Positions 35,913-45,106 of a stretch of DNA of 64,000 bases are shown one piece after another. The position numbers and the translations under genes are program-made. The stretch is from Candidatus Nitrosothermus koennekei (GTDB lineage: Archaea > Thermoproteota > Nitrososphaeria > Nitrososphaerales > Nitrosocaldaceae), in NCBI GenBank assembly GCA_013538715.1, contig JACAFH010000002.1:1-64000 (forward strand), read 5' to 3'. A model generated the notes under the pieces. It searched no databases. It was not told the origin of the DNA and worked only from the letters and a program-made list of their open reading frames with translations. How positions within the stretch are numbered: the first letter of the stretch is position 1; each line of letters begins with the position of its first letter.

Positions 35913-36695
35913 ATGAGGATAGTTGAGATAGAAGATGTTATAGATGAGAGCCCTACCATTAGAACATTGATATTTAATGATAAGATAACTGCTAATGCAA
36001 AGGCTGGACAATTCATAATGGTATGGCTTCCTAGCATAGATGAACTACCTATGAGTGTTATGATACCATATAAGTATGATGAGAAATTATATGCTGCAAT
36101 AAGTGTAAGGAAGCGTGGTATATCATCAACATATCTCTATTCAAGGAAGAAGGGAGATAAGATAGGTGTTAGAGGACCTTATGGAAGAGCCTTTGAGATT
36201 AAGAGTGAGAGATCGCTATTGGTAGGAGGGGGAACTGGTTTAGTGCCATTGATCAGATTAGCAAAGCAGAATAGATGTCATACACTAATAATGGGTGCAA
36301 GAAGTAAGGATGAGGTTATATTCGAGCAGTTAGCAAGATCTATGGTTGATAGAGTTATAGTAACTACAGACGATGGAAGTTATGGTTTAAAAGGATTTGC
36401 GACCGATCCTTTAGAAGAATTATTAAAAGAAGAGAGATTTGACATCATTTATACTTGTGGGCCAGAGAAGATGATGAAGAGAGTGTTAGAGATAGCAAAT
36501 AGATATGGAATAGAAGCAGAAGCTAGCCTTGAGAGGATAATGAAATGCGGTATTGGATTATGTTCAAGCTGTGCACTAGATAAATATATACTATGCAAAG
36601 ATGGTCCTGTGATGAAAGGTTCTATAATATTAGGATTAGAAGAGTTTGGTAAGTGTTATAGAGATAAATCTGGACAGTTAAAATCAACTATATAG
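35913..36695 (+). CDS. pyrK: dihydroorotate dehydrogenase electron-transfer subunit
   Basis: A 260-residue iron-sulfur flavoprotein that takes electrons from PyrD. It has an FAD-binding barrel (AGQFIMVWLP, ISVRKRGISSTYLY), a nucleotide-binding domain (GPYGRAF, LLVGGGTGLVPLI, IYTCGPEKMM) and C-terminal cysteines CGIGLCSSC plus a later CKDG for a [2Fe-2S] cluster. The ATG at 35913 is preferred to an in-frame TTG at 35889 because it gives the usual N terminus and starts 4 nt after pyrD. Confidence 0.92.
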   Translation: MRIVEIEDVIDESPTIRTLIFNDKITANAKAGQFIMVWLPSIDELPMSVMIPYKYDEKLYAAISVRKRGISSTYLYSRKKGDKIGVRGPYGRAFEIKSERSLLVGGGTGLVPLIRLAKQNRCHTLIMGARSKDEVIFEQLARSMVDRVIVTTDDGSYGLKGFATDPLEELLKEERFDIIYTCGPEKMMKRVLEIANRYGIEAEASLERIMKCGIGLCSSCALDKYILCKDGPVMKGSIILGLEEFGKCYRDKSGQLKSTI

Positions 36696-36726
36696 ATTTA
36701 TTAGTAAATAATTACATTTATCATTT

Positions 36727-37035
36727 ATGTGTTTAGCATTCCCTGGAAGAATTATAGAGATAGATGGTGATTATGCCAAAATAGATTTTGGATCAAATGT
36801 TATTAAGAGTAATATAAATATAGCAGAAATAAATCCAAAGGTTGGCGATTATGTTTTAGTTCATGCTGGCTATGCTATTCAAGTATTAGATATGGAAGAG
36901 GCTGAGAATACCATAAAATATTGGCAAGAGAACCTATTATGGAAGTGTGAGAGATGCTCTATAGCAGAAGAGTGTCCACTAGGTAATATAGCAATGAGTA
37001 TAAAGAGGAGAATATATGATATTAGAAGAGTTTAA
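36727..37035 (+). CDS. hypC: hydrogenase maturation chaperone HypC with extra C-terminal cysteines
   Basis: The N terminus MCLAFPGRI with essential Cys2 is the HypC/HupF hallmark. HypC with HypD carries the Fe(CN)2CO unit to NiFe hydrogenase. Residues 1-60 match the usual fold (DFG...VKSNINIAEINPKVGDYVLVHAG..., read in part). A tail to residue 102 adds Cys74, Cys77 and Cys83, not part of typical HypC proteins of about 75-90 residues. It overlaps hypD by 20 nt. Confidence 0.92.
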   Translation: MCLAFPGRIIEIDGDYAKIDFGSNVIKSNINIAEINPKVGDYVLVHAGYAIQVLDMEEAENTIKYWQENLLWKCERCSIAEECPLGNIAMSIKRRIYDIRRV

Positions 37036-38122
37036 AGATCCTATACTTGCAAAGAGGATTGTAGAGAAGATAAATGAGTACAACAAAGCAATAGATGAGA
37101 ATCTTATATTCATGCATGTATGTGGCTCTCATGAATGGAGTATTACACATTATGGTATAAGATCACTTCTTCCTCATGGATTAGAGATAAGGGCTGGTCC
37201 TGGATGTCCAGTATGTATAACACCAGCATCAGATATAGATACTCTTGTTAAACTTGCATTAGAAGGAAAGAGTATACTTACATATGGAGATCTATCTAGA
37301 GCAAAAGGTTCCAAAGGCATGAGTTTAATAGATACAAGAGCACTAGGAGGAGATGTTAGATTAGTTTATAGTGTTCATGATGCTGTAATCAAAGCAAAGA
37401 ACGAGCCTAGTAAAGAGTTTATATTCTTTGGGGCAGGATTTGATACTACTGCTCCTCCTACAGCTTATGAGATACTTAAAGGAGTTCCAAGTAATCTTTG
37501 TTTTATGATATCTTATCGTTATATGCCACCTATAGCAGGAGCGGTATTAAGATCATCGTTGTTAGGAATAGACGGTATAATAAATCCCGGCCATTCATCT
37601 ACTATAACAGGTATGAAACCATATCATAGATATTTTATAGAGACAAAGAAACCACAGGTATTCTCTGGATTTGAGCCTATAGATCTTCTTCTCTCTATTC
37701 TTATGCTTTTGAGACAGATCAAAGATAATAAACCAAGACTAGAGAACGAATATACTAGATCAGTTACATGGTTAGGTAACATCCACGCACAAAAGACGCT
37801 TGATAAAGTATTTGAATTAGGTGAAGGATATCTAAGGGGAGTTGCTACTCTTCCAGAATGTGGATTTAAGTTAAGAGAGGAGTATAAAGATTTAGATGTT
37901 TATAATAGATACTCTATAAAGAAGAGAGATGCTAGAGAAGAGTTCGTTCATGGTGCTAGATGTGGTGAAGTGATACTCGGCTTATGTGATCCTCCAGAAT
38001 GTCCATTATATATGAAAGAGTGCACGCCATCTATGCCTAAGGGTCCAACTATGATATCTCAAGAAGGCACATGTAAAATATGGGCAGATCATGGATTGAT
38101 CAACTCTATATGTAGACTATGA
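37016..38122 (+). CDS. hypD: hydrogenase maturation protein HypD
   Basis: A 368-residue [4Fe-4S] protein that assembles the Fe(CN)2CO centre with HypC. The CGSHE motif (Cys36), RAGPGCPVC, the GFDTTAP segment, NPGHSSTITG and the late cysteine cluster in GARCGEVILGLCDPPECPLYMKEC (read in pieces) are all present. No hypE, hypF, hypA or hypB and no hydrogenase subunit lie in this window, although these could be elsewhere. Its stop overlaps an aldolase-like gene by 4 nt. Confidence 0.95.
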   Translation: MILEEFKDPILAKRIVEKINEYNKAIDENLIFMHVCGSHEWSITHYGIRSLLPHGLEIRAGPGCPVCITPASDIDTLVKLALEGKSILTYGDLSRAKGSKGMSLIDTRALGGDVRLVYSVHDAVIKAKNEPSKEFIFFGAGFDTTAPPTAYEILKGVPSNLCFMISYRYMPPIAGAVLRSSLLGIDGIINPGHSSTITGMKPYHRYFIETKKPQVFSGFEPIDLLLSILMLLRQIKDNKPRLENEYTRSVTWLGNIHAQKTLDKVFELGEGYLRGVATLPECGFKLREEYKDLDVYNRYSIKKRDAREEFVHGARCGEVILGLCDPPECPLYMKECTPSMPKGPTMISQEGTCKIWADHGLINSICRL

Positions 38123-38739
38123 GTTTCTTTATTGGTAATGCATTCTGTAGATTATGTCATATAGATGTTAACTCTTTACTTAAAGAACTTACTATCTCTT
38201 ATATTGGATTAAATAATAAAGGATTAATAATTAAGAGATATGGTTCTAGTGCAAGATTGCCTTCAAGTAAGGTTATATGGTTTAATGATGAGGCTATAGA
38301 TATTGATAGCTGTGACCATAAAGTCTCAAATTATCTAAAAATATACAGGCTAAGATATGATGTAAATGCTATCTTTCACGCAGAGAGTGCATATATATAT
38401 GCGGCAGTAAAGGATGGTTTAATAGATACCATTCATGCAGAGGCTACACTAGTGTTAGGGGATATAATATTAACAAAAGATAACGATGTAAGTAAATACT
38501 CTATAGGTGAACCATTAAGACCTATAAGAGTAATAATATGCAACAATGAGATATATGCTTTAGGAGCGTGTATACATGAAGCAAGAGCATTTATTGAGAT
38601 AATGGACGAATGGGCTAGAGTAAAGGTTATTGCTAATCGTCTAGGAGGAGCTAGATATGCTATAACATTGGAAAGGTTAAGAGATCTAGGATCTAGGTAT
38701 GCTCGAGCAATAAAGTTTGGTGGGAGGAGTGTTAGATAA
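38119..38739 (+). CDS. class II aldolase-like protein lacking metal ligands
   Basis: A 206-residue protein that follows the class II aldolase/adducin fold: a RLPSSKVIWF region, then FHAESAYIYAA where active enzymes have HAHSxYA, VLGDIILT, and an ICNNEIYALGACIHEA where active enzymes have xHGxxxxG. The second His is Glu89 and the late metal His is replaced by Asn143, leaving only His87. It is therefore probably not an active aldolase. It overlaps hypD by 4 nt and an apparently active paralogue by 23 nt. A partner or regulatory role is an inference. Confidence 0.75.
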   Translation: MSFFIGNAFCRLCHIDVNSLLKELTISYIGLNNKGLIIKRYGSSARLPSSKVIWFNDEAIDIDSCDHKVSNYLKIYRLRYDVNAIFHAESAYIYAAVKDGLIDTIHAEATLVLGDIILTKDNDVSKYSIGEPLRPIRVIICNNEIYALGACIHEARAFIEIMDEWARVKVIANRLGGARYAITLERLRDLGSRYARAIKFGGRSVR

Positions 38740-39349
38740 GTGCTTATGCTATACTAATGATAGAGAGTATCTAAAACATGAACTTGTTAGATGTGTAAAA
38801 ACCTTGTTTGCTAAAGGATATGTATCATCTGGGGGTGGTAATCATAGTTTTAGATATAATGATACGGTATTCATAACACCATCTGGATACCCTAGATCAC
38901 ATCTAAAACCCTCAGATCTAGTACTTATAGATATGGATGGAAATATAATAGAAGGAGACCTAAGACCATCAATAGAAGTTCCCTTTCATACAGAGATATA
39001 TAAGAAGAGGAGCGATATAAATGCCGTTTCTCATGCACATTCTCCATACTCTCATGCATTATTTCAGACATTCAATTTAATTGAAGAGGAGGATGGCATA
39101 TTTAGGACCGATGATATGCGCTTTCCATTAAAACTTGGAAAGGTAAAGGTATTGGAATATAGACAACTCGGTTCTAGAGCTTTAGCAAGATTAGTAGGTA
39201 ATGCATCTAAAGATGCAAAGATCATGGTATTATTAGACCATGGTGTAATAGGTATAGGAAGATGCATACATGAAGCATTATTTTATGTGGAATTGTTAGA
39301 AGAGTATGCTAGATGTATACTTATCTCAAAAGTTTTTGGAGAGTATTAG
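38717..39349 (+). CDS. class II aldolase family protein (fuculose-phosphate-aldolase type)
   Basis: A 210-residue zinc aldolase-like enzyme. Landmarks are [24 protein letters not shown], Glu87 in RPSIEVPFH, the zinc pair His106/His108 in [10 protein letters not shown], and a third His in [10 protein letters not shown]. Members cleave or epimerise phosphosugars; the substrate cannot be told. The start is TTG at 38717 or one of two GTG codons nearby. It ends the hypC-hypD-aldolase-aldolase operon and is convergent with purP, overlapping it by 24 nt. Confidence 0.85.
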   Translation: MVGGVLDKCLCYTNDREYLKHELVRCVKTLFAKGYVSSGGGNHSFRYNDTVFITPSGYPRSHLKPSDLVLIDMDGNIIEGDLRPSIEVPFHTEIYKKRSDINAVSHAHSPYSHALFQTFNLIEEEDGIFRTDDMRFPLKLGKVKVLEYRQLGSRALARLVGNASKDAKIMVLLDHGVIGIGRCIHEALFYVELLEEYARCILISKVFGEY

Positions 39350-40348
39350 ATCCAATTTATCATTCTCCCTAGCAATCTTTATCTCCCTAGCAATCCTTCT
39401 ACCAGTGCTCATAGGCTCATTATATAACAATGTAGAGTATGGTGAACCTTGTATGTATAGATTTGTTCCAGCTACTATCCTTCCAGAGAACTCAAATGTT
39501 ATAAAATTAGCATCTTCATCATATACTCCTTCTAAGCAGAACGGTCCTATCATTCCAGGCTCTACTAATCTTTTACAAGCGTTAACAAACCTATCACCCA
39601 TCTTATATACCTCGTCTAAGAGAGATTCTCTTAACACTAATGGCTGATTACCTATAACATTATATGATGCGCTAATAATATCTTGATACCTTGCAGGTAT
39701 TCTTCCTATACTATCTACATTAGATTCGTATCTCTTATCTATTCCTAACAATTCTAATTCATTATTTATAGGCGAGTAGAAATATTGTAGATATACTGGC
39801 ACACCAACTACATACTCTTGAATAAAGAGCTCGTTCTCATTATTAATAACTCCCTTCTCCTTTAGCACTCTAAAATTATTCATAAAACTCTCTTTATCCC
39901 ACGCAAGAAAATAACCTTTTCCTCCTGCAGCACCATGTAATTTTACTAATACTAACCTATCAATCTCTTCATAACTATCAAAACTCTTTGGTATAGTAAG
40001 ATTAGCGCTCTTTAAGAGTTCATTTTTTAACCTTCTATCAGCCTCCCAATATAATATCTTCTTATTACCAAAGAATGGTATCTCTAACCTATCAATCTCT
40101 TCTTTACTCATACTTGATATCATCGTTCCATGTGGTATAAGTACACTCTCAACCAATTCATCACTTACCTTTTTCTCTTTAATCTCATTAAATCTATCAA
40201 CTATAATCATCTCATCTATAAATCTAAATCTCTTATAGAGCTCTACGCGTTTCTTCTCACATACTAATTTTGTTTTAAACCCTTCATCTTTTGCGCCCTT
40301 CAAGACTTGTAACGCACAATGAGAACCTAAAGTAGAGATTGTATTCAT
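39326..40348 (-). CDS. purP: FAICAR synthetase (formate-dependent AICAR formyl ligase)
   Basis: A 340-residue archaeal ATP-grasp enzyme that formylates AICAR with formate and ATP in purine synthesis. The N-terminal [20 protein letters not shown] segment is the PurP hallmark. The ATP-grasp elements [33 protein letters not shown], and [23 protein letters not shown] follow. It is a single gene with a short upstream gap before the small zinc protein at 40426. Confidence 0.93.
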   Translation of the reverse strand: MNTISTLGSHCALQVLKGAKDEGFKTKLVCEKKRVELYKRFRFIDEMIIVDRFNEIKEKKVSDELVESVLIPHGTMISSMSKEEIDRLEIPFFGNKKILYWEADRRLKNELLKSANLTIPKSFDSYEEIDRLVLVKLHGAAGGKGYFLAWDKESFMNNFRVLKEKGVINNENELFIQEYVVGVPVYLQYFYSPINNELELLGIDKRYESNVDSIGRIPARYQDIISASYNVIGNQPLVLRESLLDEVYKMGDRFVNACKRLVEPGMIGPFCLEGVYDEDANFITFEFSGRIVAGTNLYIQGSPYSTLLYNEPMSTGRRIAREIKIARENDKLDLILSKNF

Positions 40349-40425
40349 ATCTCTAAAACTAAATGGATTATATTAATAGATAACTAATTGAGAAAGTTTA
40401 TGATTAAGCTGTGTGAATTACTAAT

Positions 40426-40734
40426 ATGATAGTTAGATGCGAGAGATGCGGTTCATGGATAGCATCAAATAATACATCATTTATAAAAGAGCATCAATGT
40501 GATCTCAAGATTAGATCTATTACTGCAAAACATGTGAGTTGGTGCATTATAAAGATTAATGATATAATCCTAAAAGCTGCAGTTGAGCCAAATAACAGAG
40601 GCAAGTTTAGGATACTCTGGACTGAAAAAGAGTATAAGCATCTAATCAATAGATATATAGATGCATCATATATAATGCAAATTATAATAAACGATCCTCC
40701 AGATTACTGTCATGATGACTTTACAATGGATTAA
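40426..40734 (+). CDS. small protein with N-terminal zinc-finger-like motif
   Basis: A 102-residue protein. The first 25 residues carry CERCG and, further on, HQC, which could bind zinc as CxxC-x17-HxC. The remainder is a mixed alpha/beta domain without known motifs (a WCIIKINDIIL strand and WTEKEYKHLINRYIDASY helix). Function unknown. It is divergent from purP and convergent with the 3-hydroxybutyryl-CoA dehydrogenase gene. Confidence 0.75.
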   Translation: MIVRCERCGSWIASNNTSFIKEHQCDLKIRSITAKHVSWCIIKINDIILKAAVEPNNRGKFRILWTEKEYKHLINRYIDASYIMQIIINDPPDYCHDDFTMD

Positions 40735-40745
40735 TTAAATAAAAA

Positions 40746-41879
40746 TTATTTTAGTTTTATTAGTAATGGATCTGGTTTATAGAACTCTGTACGAATGCTT
40801 AATTTGTTAAGTGTGTTAACTATTCTATCATATCCATAATTCTTTGCAAGTTCAAATACGCTGTATCTTAAACCCATACCCAGTCTTAATGCTTTTTCTA
40901 CATCTTCTTTACTACTAACATCGTTCGTTATAAGCCATGAAGCATTGTTGATAGCAACTGCTAGTAACCTTATTGGATCATAAGTTGCCTCATCCTCTTT
41001 AAGATCTATTCTTGTATAACTTCCTTGTTGATAATCATAGAAACCTTTACCATTCTTCTGCCCTAATCTATTCTCTTTGTATAATTTCTCTATTAATGGA
41101 GATGGGTTTATTACCTTCTTATCTCTAGCATGCATCTCAACTGTCGCTTTATGAACTACATCTATACCAGTATAATCTGCGAGTTCAAATATACCCATAG
41201 GAAAACCAAGTTTATATTTGACACTTGCATCAATACTTCTCATCTCAACCTTCTCTTCCTCTAATATCCATGCTGCCTCATGAACTAGCGGTATGAATAT
41301 TCTATTTACAATAAATCCAGCTACATCCTTCTTACACAAGACTGGTTCTTTCTCAACCTTTCTAACATAGCCTATAGCAGTATCTATAATCTCTTGTTCA
41401 GTACTACTGCTGGGTATAACTTCTACTAATTTCATTAGCTGTGGAGGATTAAAGAAGTGAATACCAATAAATCTATTAGGTCTAGAGGTTAAAGATGCTA
41501 ATTCTGTTATAGGTAATGTACTTGTATTAGATGCATATATAGTCTTCTCTTCAGCATATCTATCAACCTCACTGTATACCTTCTTCTTGAGATTGAGATC
41601 TTCTGGAACTGCTTCTATTACTAAATCACTATCTCTTAACGCTTCTTTAAGATCCACATGTGTAGTAATTCTTGCTAATGTAGCATCAGCTTCTTCTCTA
41701 CTTAACTTATTCTTCTCAACTAACTTATTTATACTCCACCTTATCTTCTCCATTGCTTTATCTAAGAATGATTGATCAATATCTCTTAACGCTACTTTGT
41801 AACCAACCATGGCTGAGATCTGTGCTATTCCATGCCCCATAGTGCCAGAACCTAACACTGTTATCTTCTCTATCTTCAT
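40746..41879 (-). CDS. 3-hydroxybutyryl-CoA dehydrogenase
   Basis: A 377-residue enzyme with an N-terminal NAD-binding Rossmann domain (VLGSGTMGHGIAQ at 8-20, VIEAVPEDL, ASNTSTLPIT) and the catalytic IGIHFFNPPQLMKLVEVI region with His and Glu. A C-terminal dimerisation domain follows (AGFIVNRIFIPLVHEA), then a second partial copy of it. It oxidises 3-hydroxybutyryl-CoA to acetoacetyl-CoA. In thaumarchaea such enzymes serve the 4-hydroxybutyrate half of the carbon-fixation cycle, after the dehydratase at 3753-5288. Confidence 0.9.
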   Translation of the reverse strand: MKIEKITVLGSGTMGHGIAQISAMVGYKVALRDIDQSFLDKAMEKIRWSINKLVEKNKLSREEADATLARITTHVDLKEALRDSDLVIEAVPEDLNLKKKVYSEVDRYAEEKTIYASNTSTLPITELASLTSRPNRFIGIHFFNPPQLMKLVEVIPSSSTEQEIIDTAIGYVRKVEKEPVLCKKDVAGFIVNRIFIPLVHEAAWILEEEKVEMRSIDASVKYKLGFPMGIFELADYTGIDVVHKATVEMHARDKKVINPSPLIEKLYKENRLGQKNGKGFYDYQQGSYTRIDLKEDEATYDPIRLLAVAINNASWLITNDVSSKEDVEKALRLGMGLRYSVFELAKNYGYDRIVNTLNKLSIRTEFYKPDPLLIKLK

Positions 41880-41918
41880 TGTTATAGCATATACATTTGC
41901 TATAAAAAACTCTTTTGT

Positions 41919-42200
41919 TTATCTTTTCTTCAAGAAATCTACCAACTCTCTTAATGCTTTACTCATTGATATATCTGTAACTTCTATAGTATTACTCTTT
42001 CCTTCCTCTTCTACTTTAATCTTATAAATGATATAATCCGCTCCTCGTTTTGGTTTTGCTGATCTAGCATTAAATAGATTTGCGCTCTTTACCAACTCTA
42101 ACAATCTTTCCTTCTCATCATAGCCTAAAGATTCAGTATCTATTGATATTGAGCGATGGAATCCTGCAAACCCCCCACTTATTTCAAGAGTTATCTTCAT
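41919..42200 (-). CDS. emfourin-like (protealysin inhibitor family) protein
   Basis: A 93-residue protein resembling emfourins: ITLEISGGFAGFHRSISID at the N terminus, then ERLLELVKSANLFNA, a YIIYKIKVEEEG strand and a terminal ALRELVDFL helix. Emfourins inhibit M4 metalloproteases, and related proteins are scattered in bacteria and archaea. No M4 protease is encoded here, so the partner is unknown. It lies 39 nt upstream of the dehydrogenase on the same strand. Confidence 0.65.
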   Translation of the reverse strand: MKITLEISGGFAGFHRSISIDTESLGYDEKERLLELVKSANLFNARSAKPKRGADYIIYKIKVEEEGKSNTIEVTDISMSKALRELVDFLKKR

Positions 42201-42351
42201 GACAAAAAGTATTCTAACATCTATTTTAAATTATCTGTATGTATTTAGGTGGAATCTGATTTTACGTATGAATTTTGGTAAGAACCCTCAAATTCCACGA
42301 AGGACCTAACAGTATGTGAAGAAAGGATAAATCTAACATAGTGCAATATGC

Positions 42352-42733
42352 ATGTTCGTTGGACTCCACAGAAACTACATACAGGCAGCTGTTATGGATG
42401 AGCAAGGAATAATACTGAGGGAAGAAAAGATTCAAAATAGCATACAGAACATACAAGGGTTCTTCGCCAATATTAAAGATGCCAAGGTAGTCATGGAATC
42501 GTCAACACATTCATCGGGAGGAGTAACCTATCATGGAAGAATAACAGAGGGGAAGCAAGTATCTCAGATGGATAATGATCGAATGTATGTATGTCCATAA
42601 AAGAACTTCACCTGGAAACAATGTTTCAAAATTCTATGCCAGGCTAGCGAAGAAGGGAAAGCAGAAGATAGTTTACTGGGTCGTGAAGGAACGAAGTATC
42701 ATGGTTAAGGGGTTAACCACCATACATGTTTGA
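42352..42733 (+). pseudogene. IS110-family transposase remnant
   Basis: The first 82 codons (to a stop at 42598-42600) match the N-terminal DEDD domain of IS110 transposases: FVGL, QAAVMDEQGIILREE, FANIKDAKVVMES. In another frame, 42601-42733 reads NNVSKFYARLAKKGKQKIVYWVVKER, like the IS110 C-terminal domain. The middle (about 250 residues) is missing, the first catalytic Asp (normally VGIDvH) is absent, and the frames disagree. It is a dead, internally deleted copy. No terminal repeats or direct target repeats are visible. Confidence 0.7.
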
Positions 42734-42859
42734 GGGTGAGCCTAGTGGACCTAATTGTGGCATCCCTTAACGAGTAGATAGAGACGGCAGTGAGAGCAAG
42801 CCTCGCATGGGTAAATACATACAATTATCTATATAGTAAATCTCTTTAAGCCATGCATA

Positions 42860-43445
42860 ATGATAGAAAAGTATAGAAGAGATAGTACCAAAGATAAGAC
42901 AAAAATTATCTATATAACAGGTAATGAGGAGGCTAGAACATCAATGATGAGTGTTGTAACAAAACATCCCTACTAAACAGCCAGATCCCTCAATGTTAGA
43001 AAACTATGTCTAATGAGATATCTCAAGAAGGAATACTCAGTATTGATAACAGTCCAGTCAAGCTTACCCACCCTTACTAGCATTAAGAGACTTGATTTTA
43101 CTAACCTTTATGAAGAGGATTATGATATATGAAGGCTAAACATTTACTTGCAATAGTTTACGAGAAACCAGAAACAATGGTTCTGAGACAAAATTGCAGT
43201 AAATATTTGGCATTGTTAAATCACGTATAAGCAAAAGAGTGATTGAGAAGAGAAACCACATTGAAATTCTGATAAGAAAATAGCCACTACCTTGACAAGT
43301 ATCCTAGGCTAGATTTAGACAGATGTATTCTTGTCTACAAATATAAATGGAGTATTCATTCTGAAGCAGATGATACTTTATGGAGGATTGTTAAAAATAG
43401 TAGAGTTATATGGGTAGCTTTTTGTCTAGTTCGAATTCTGCTATA
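42860..43445 (+). pseudogene. decayed gene(s) of unknown function
   Basis: Coding-like pieces appear in changing frames: a 38-codon opening MIEKYRRDSTKDKTK, then LPTLTSIKRLDFTNLYEEDYD, MKAKHLLAIVYEKPETM, ISKRVIEKRNHIEILIRK and LDRCILVYKYKWSIHSEADD. The pieces are ordered along one strand with at least four frame changes. I do not recognise the family. Confidence 0.3.
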
Positions 43446-44109
43446 GATCATAGCAATATAATTAAACTGTTTAAATTCATAAAATAAATGCATCAAAAAA
43501 CCGTCTATAAACATAGGATCAGCACATTAGCAGATAAAGATATGCAGGAATCATTAGAGTCTTGAATAGAAATCCTGTCTTTTGTGATTACCAGAGATAG
43601 TGGAGGTCTGAATTTTCTACCAAATGCTTTGAGATCATGCAAATCGGATTCGTCTATGTTATGCCTACAATTAGGAATATCTTGTTGAAGGTTCTATTAT
43701 GAAATCCACTTAAATTCTCTCACCAGTAAAAGAGGGAGGAAATGTTTTGCTTCCAAAATTGGAGTCTTCTTGTGTGATCTGCTATTACTCTTCAACTATT
43801 CTTCCCATTTCACTTTTTGTTAGTATCTTCATCAAAGACCGTCGCAGAAACATTCCTTATACCAGCATTATTTACGAAGATCTTTTTCTCCCTACGTGCC
43901 CTTTAATAACGCCTAGAACTGATAGGAGTACTGACCTAGATATACCATATTACAAAATAGGAAAAATTATTAGTAATACTTGAAGAAGATTGCAGAAAAA
44001 GTTTAGCAATTGTATATTTTTGAGTTTGTTTTGAACCATGCTACTATGCAACAAGTTATGCAATGTTTTGATGCATTAGACACTTGTAGAAAGTGATTTC
44101 CCCAAGTAA
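43446..44109. other. gene-free decayed region
   Basis: About 660 nt without a supportable gene. A plus-strand frame at 43747-43983 exists but looks non-protein-like. On the minus strand a short piece reads KIFVNNAGIRN with FDEDTNKK, which recalls a short-chain dehydrogenase NNAG motif, too little to call. Confidence 0.45.
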
Positions 44110-44265
44110 CTATTTATATTTATCTACAATTCTATATCTTATATACTTATCATCTGGTGAGAATTTTGGAGGATGAGCAGTAATAGTCTTCATATTACAT
44201 ATTGTGCATGTATCTTTCATAGTATATTTATTACAATTATTACATCGTCTTAATATATATTTCAT
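44110..44265 (-). CDS. nop10: ribosome biogenesis protein Nop10
   Basis: A 51-residue protein with the full Nop10 pattern: two CxxC-type pairs (RRCNNCNKYT and DTCTICN) and the core AHPPKFSPDDKYIRYR. Nop10 is part of the H/ACA guide RNA complex that makes pseudouridine in rRNA, with Cbf5, L7Ae and Gar1. Its ATG at 44263-44265 overlaps the aIF2-alpha stop by 4 nt, an arrangement common in archaea. It is short enough to be missed by length-filtered gene finding. Confidence 0.93.
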   Translation of the reverse strand: MKYILRRCNNCNKYTMKDTCTICNMKTITAHPPKFSPDDKYIRYRIVDKYK

Positions 44266-45047
44266 AATATACCCTTCTTTGATTCTTCTCTAATGAATTT
44301 AAATGTACACCCTTCTTTCTTCAAATTATTCTCTATACTTTCTATTGTCTTACTAAGTATCTTCTCAGCTATTTTAAAGTTTTCTGCATTTATTATTATT
44401 CTATATTTAGGAGCACCGATATATCTTATTTCTATATTATCATCATCTAAACTTAATGCTTTACTTATTATATTTATTCCATTTGGTTTAGCACATGTTA
44501 TCTCCATTGTTCCTCTAACCTGAACAGTAGGTACCTTTATACTACTACTAATCTCTAATATAACATTCTTCATCTCTTCTGGTAGATCTATCTTTGATAA
44601 GATCTTCTTATTTCTAACAACATCTTCAAACATATCATATATTAATGGATATTTGTCACTTATAATTTCTATATACTTGCTCATTTCTTCATCAGTATAC
44701 TTGCATCTATCTTTTATTGCATCAATAAACGCCTTTGCTTTCTCTTTCTTCTTTACTTCGATCATCTTTCTTCTTCTTTCATCGTCTGTAACCTGTTTTA
44801 ATGAAAGATCTACCTCTCTCCTACTCTTGTTAACTCTAATTACCTTTAATATCATCTTTTGTCCTTCTCTTGCAAACCTCTCTATGCTTCTTACCCATCC
44901 AGTTGCTACTTCTGATACATGAAGAAATGCAATCATGTCATTATATTCGTCTAATGTAACATATGCACCATGTGTAGTCACATCTTTAACCGTAGCTAAA
45001 ACTAATTCTCCTTCCTCTGGCAACTCATTCATAGAGATGATATCCAT
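44262..45047 (-). CDS. translation initiation factor aIF2, alpha subunit
   Basis: A 261-residue protein with an N-terminal S1 domain (GELVLATVKDVTTHGAYVTL, AFLHVSEVATGWVRSI, DLSLKQV), a helical middle domain and a C-terminal alpha/beta domain ending in the RYIGAPKYRIII strand and EGCTFKFIRE. Together with beta and gamma it brings initiator tRNA to the ribosome. It is co-transcribed with nop10 and divergent from larC. Confidence 0.93.
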   Translation of the reverse strand: MDIISMNELPEEGELVLATVKDVTTHGAYVTLDEYNDMIAFLHVSEVATGWVRSIERFAREGQKMILKVIRVNKSRREVDLSLKQVTDDERRRKMIEVKKKEKAKAFIDAIKDRCKYTDEEMSKYIEIISDKYPLIYDMFEDVVRNKKILSKIDLPEEMKNVILEISSSIKVPTVQVRGTMEITCAKPNGINIISKALSLDDDNIEIRYIGAPKYRIIINAENFKIAEKILSKTIESIENNLKKEGCTFKFIREESKKGIL

Positions 45048-45106
45048 AATACTTTATTTATTGTTATAGATCAAGTTTTATATTATTATGTGCTCTAACA
45101 ATAAAT

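Noticed and set aside
43747-43983. 78-codon plus-strand open frame
   Set aside because: Composition is not protein-like, it has no start signal, and the minus strand shows weak coding remains there.
43560-43990. Short-chain dehydrogenase remnant on the minus strand
   Set aside because: Only one NNAG-like motif is readable; the rest does not follow the family.
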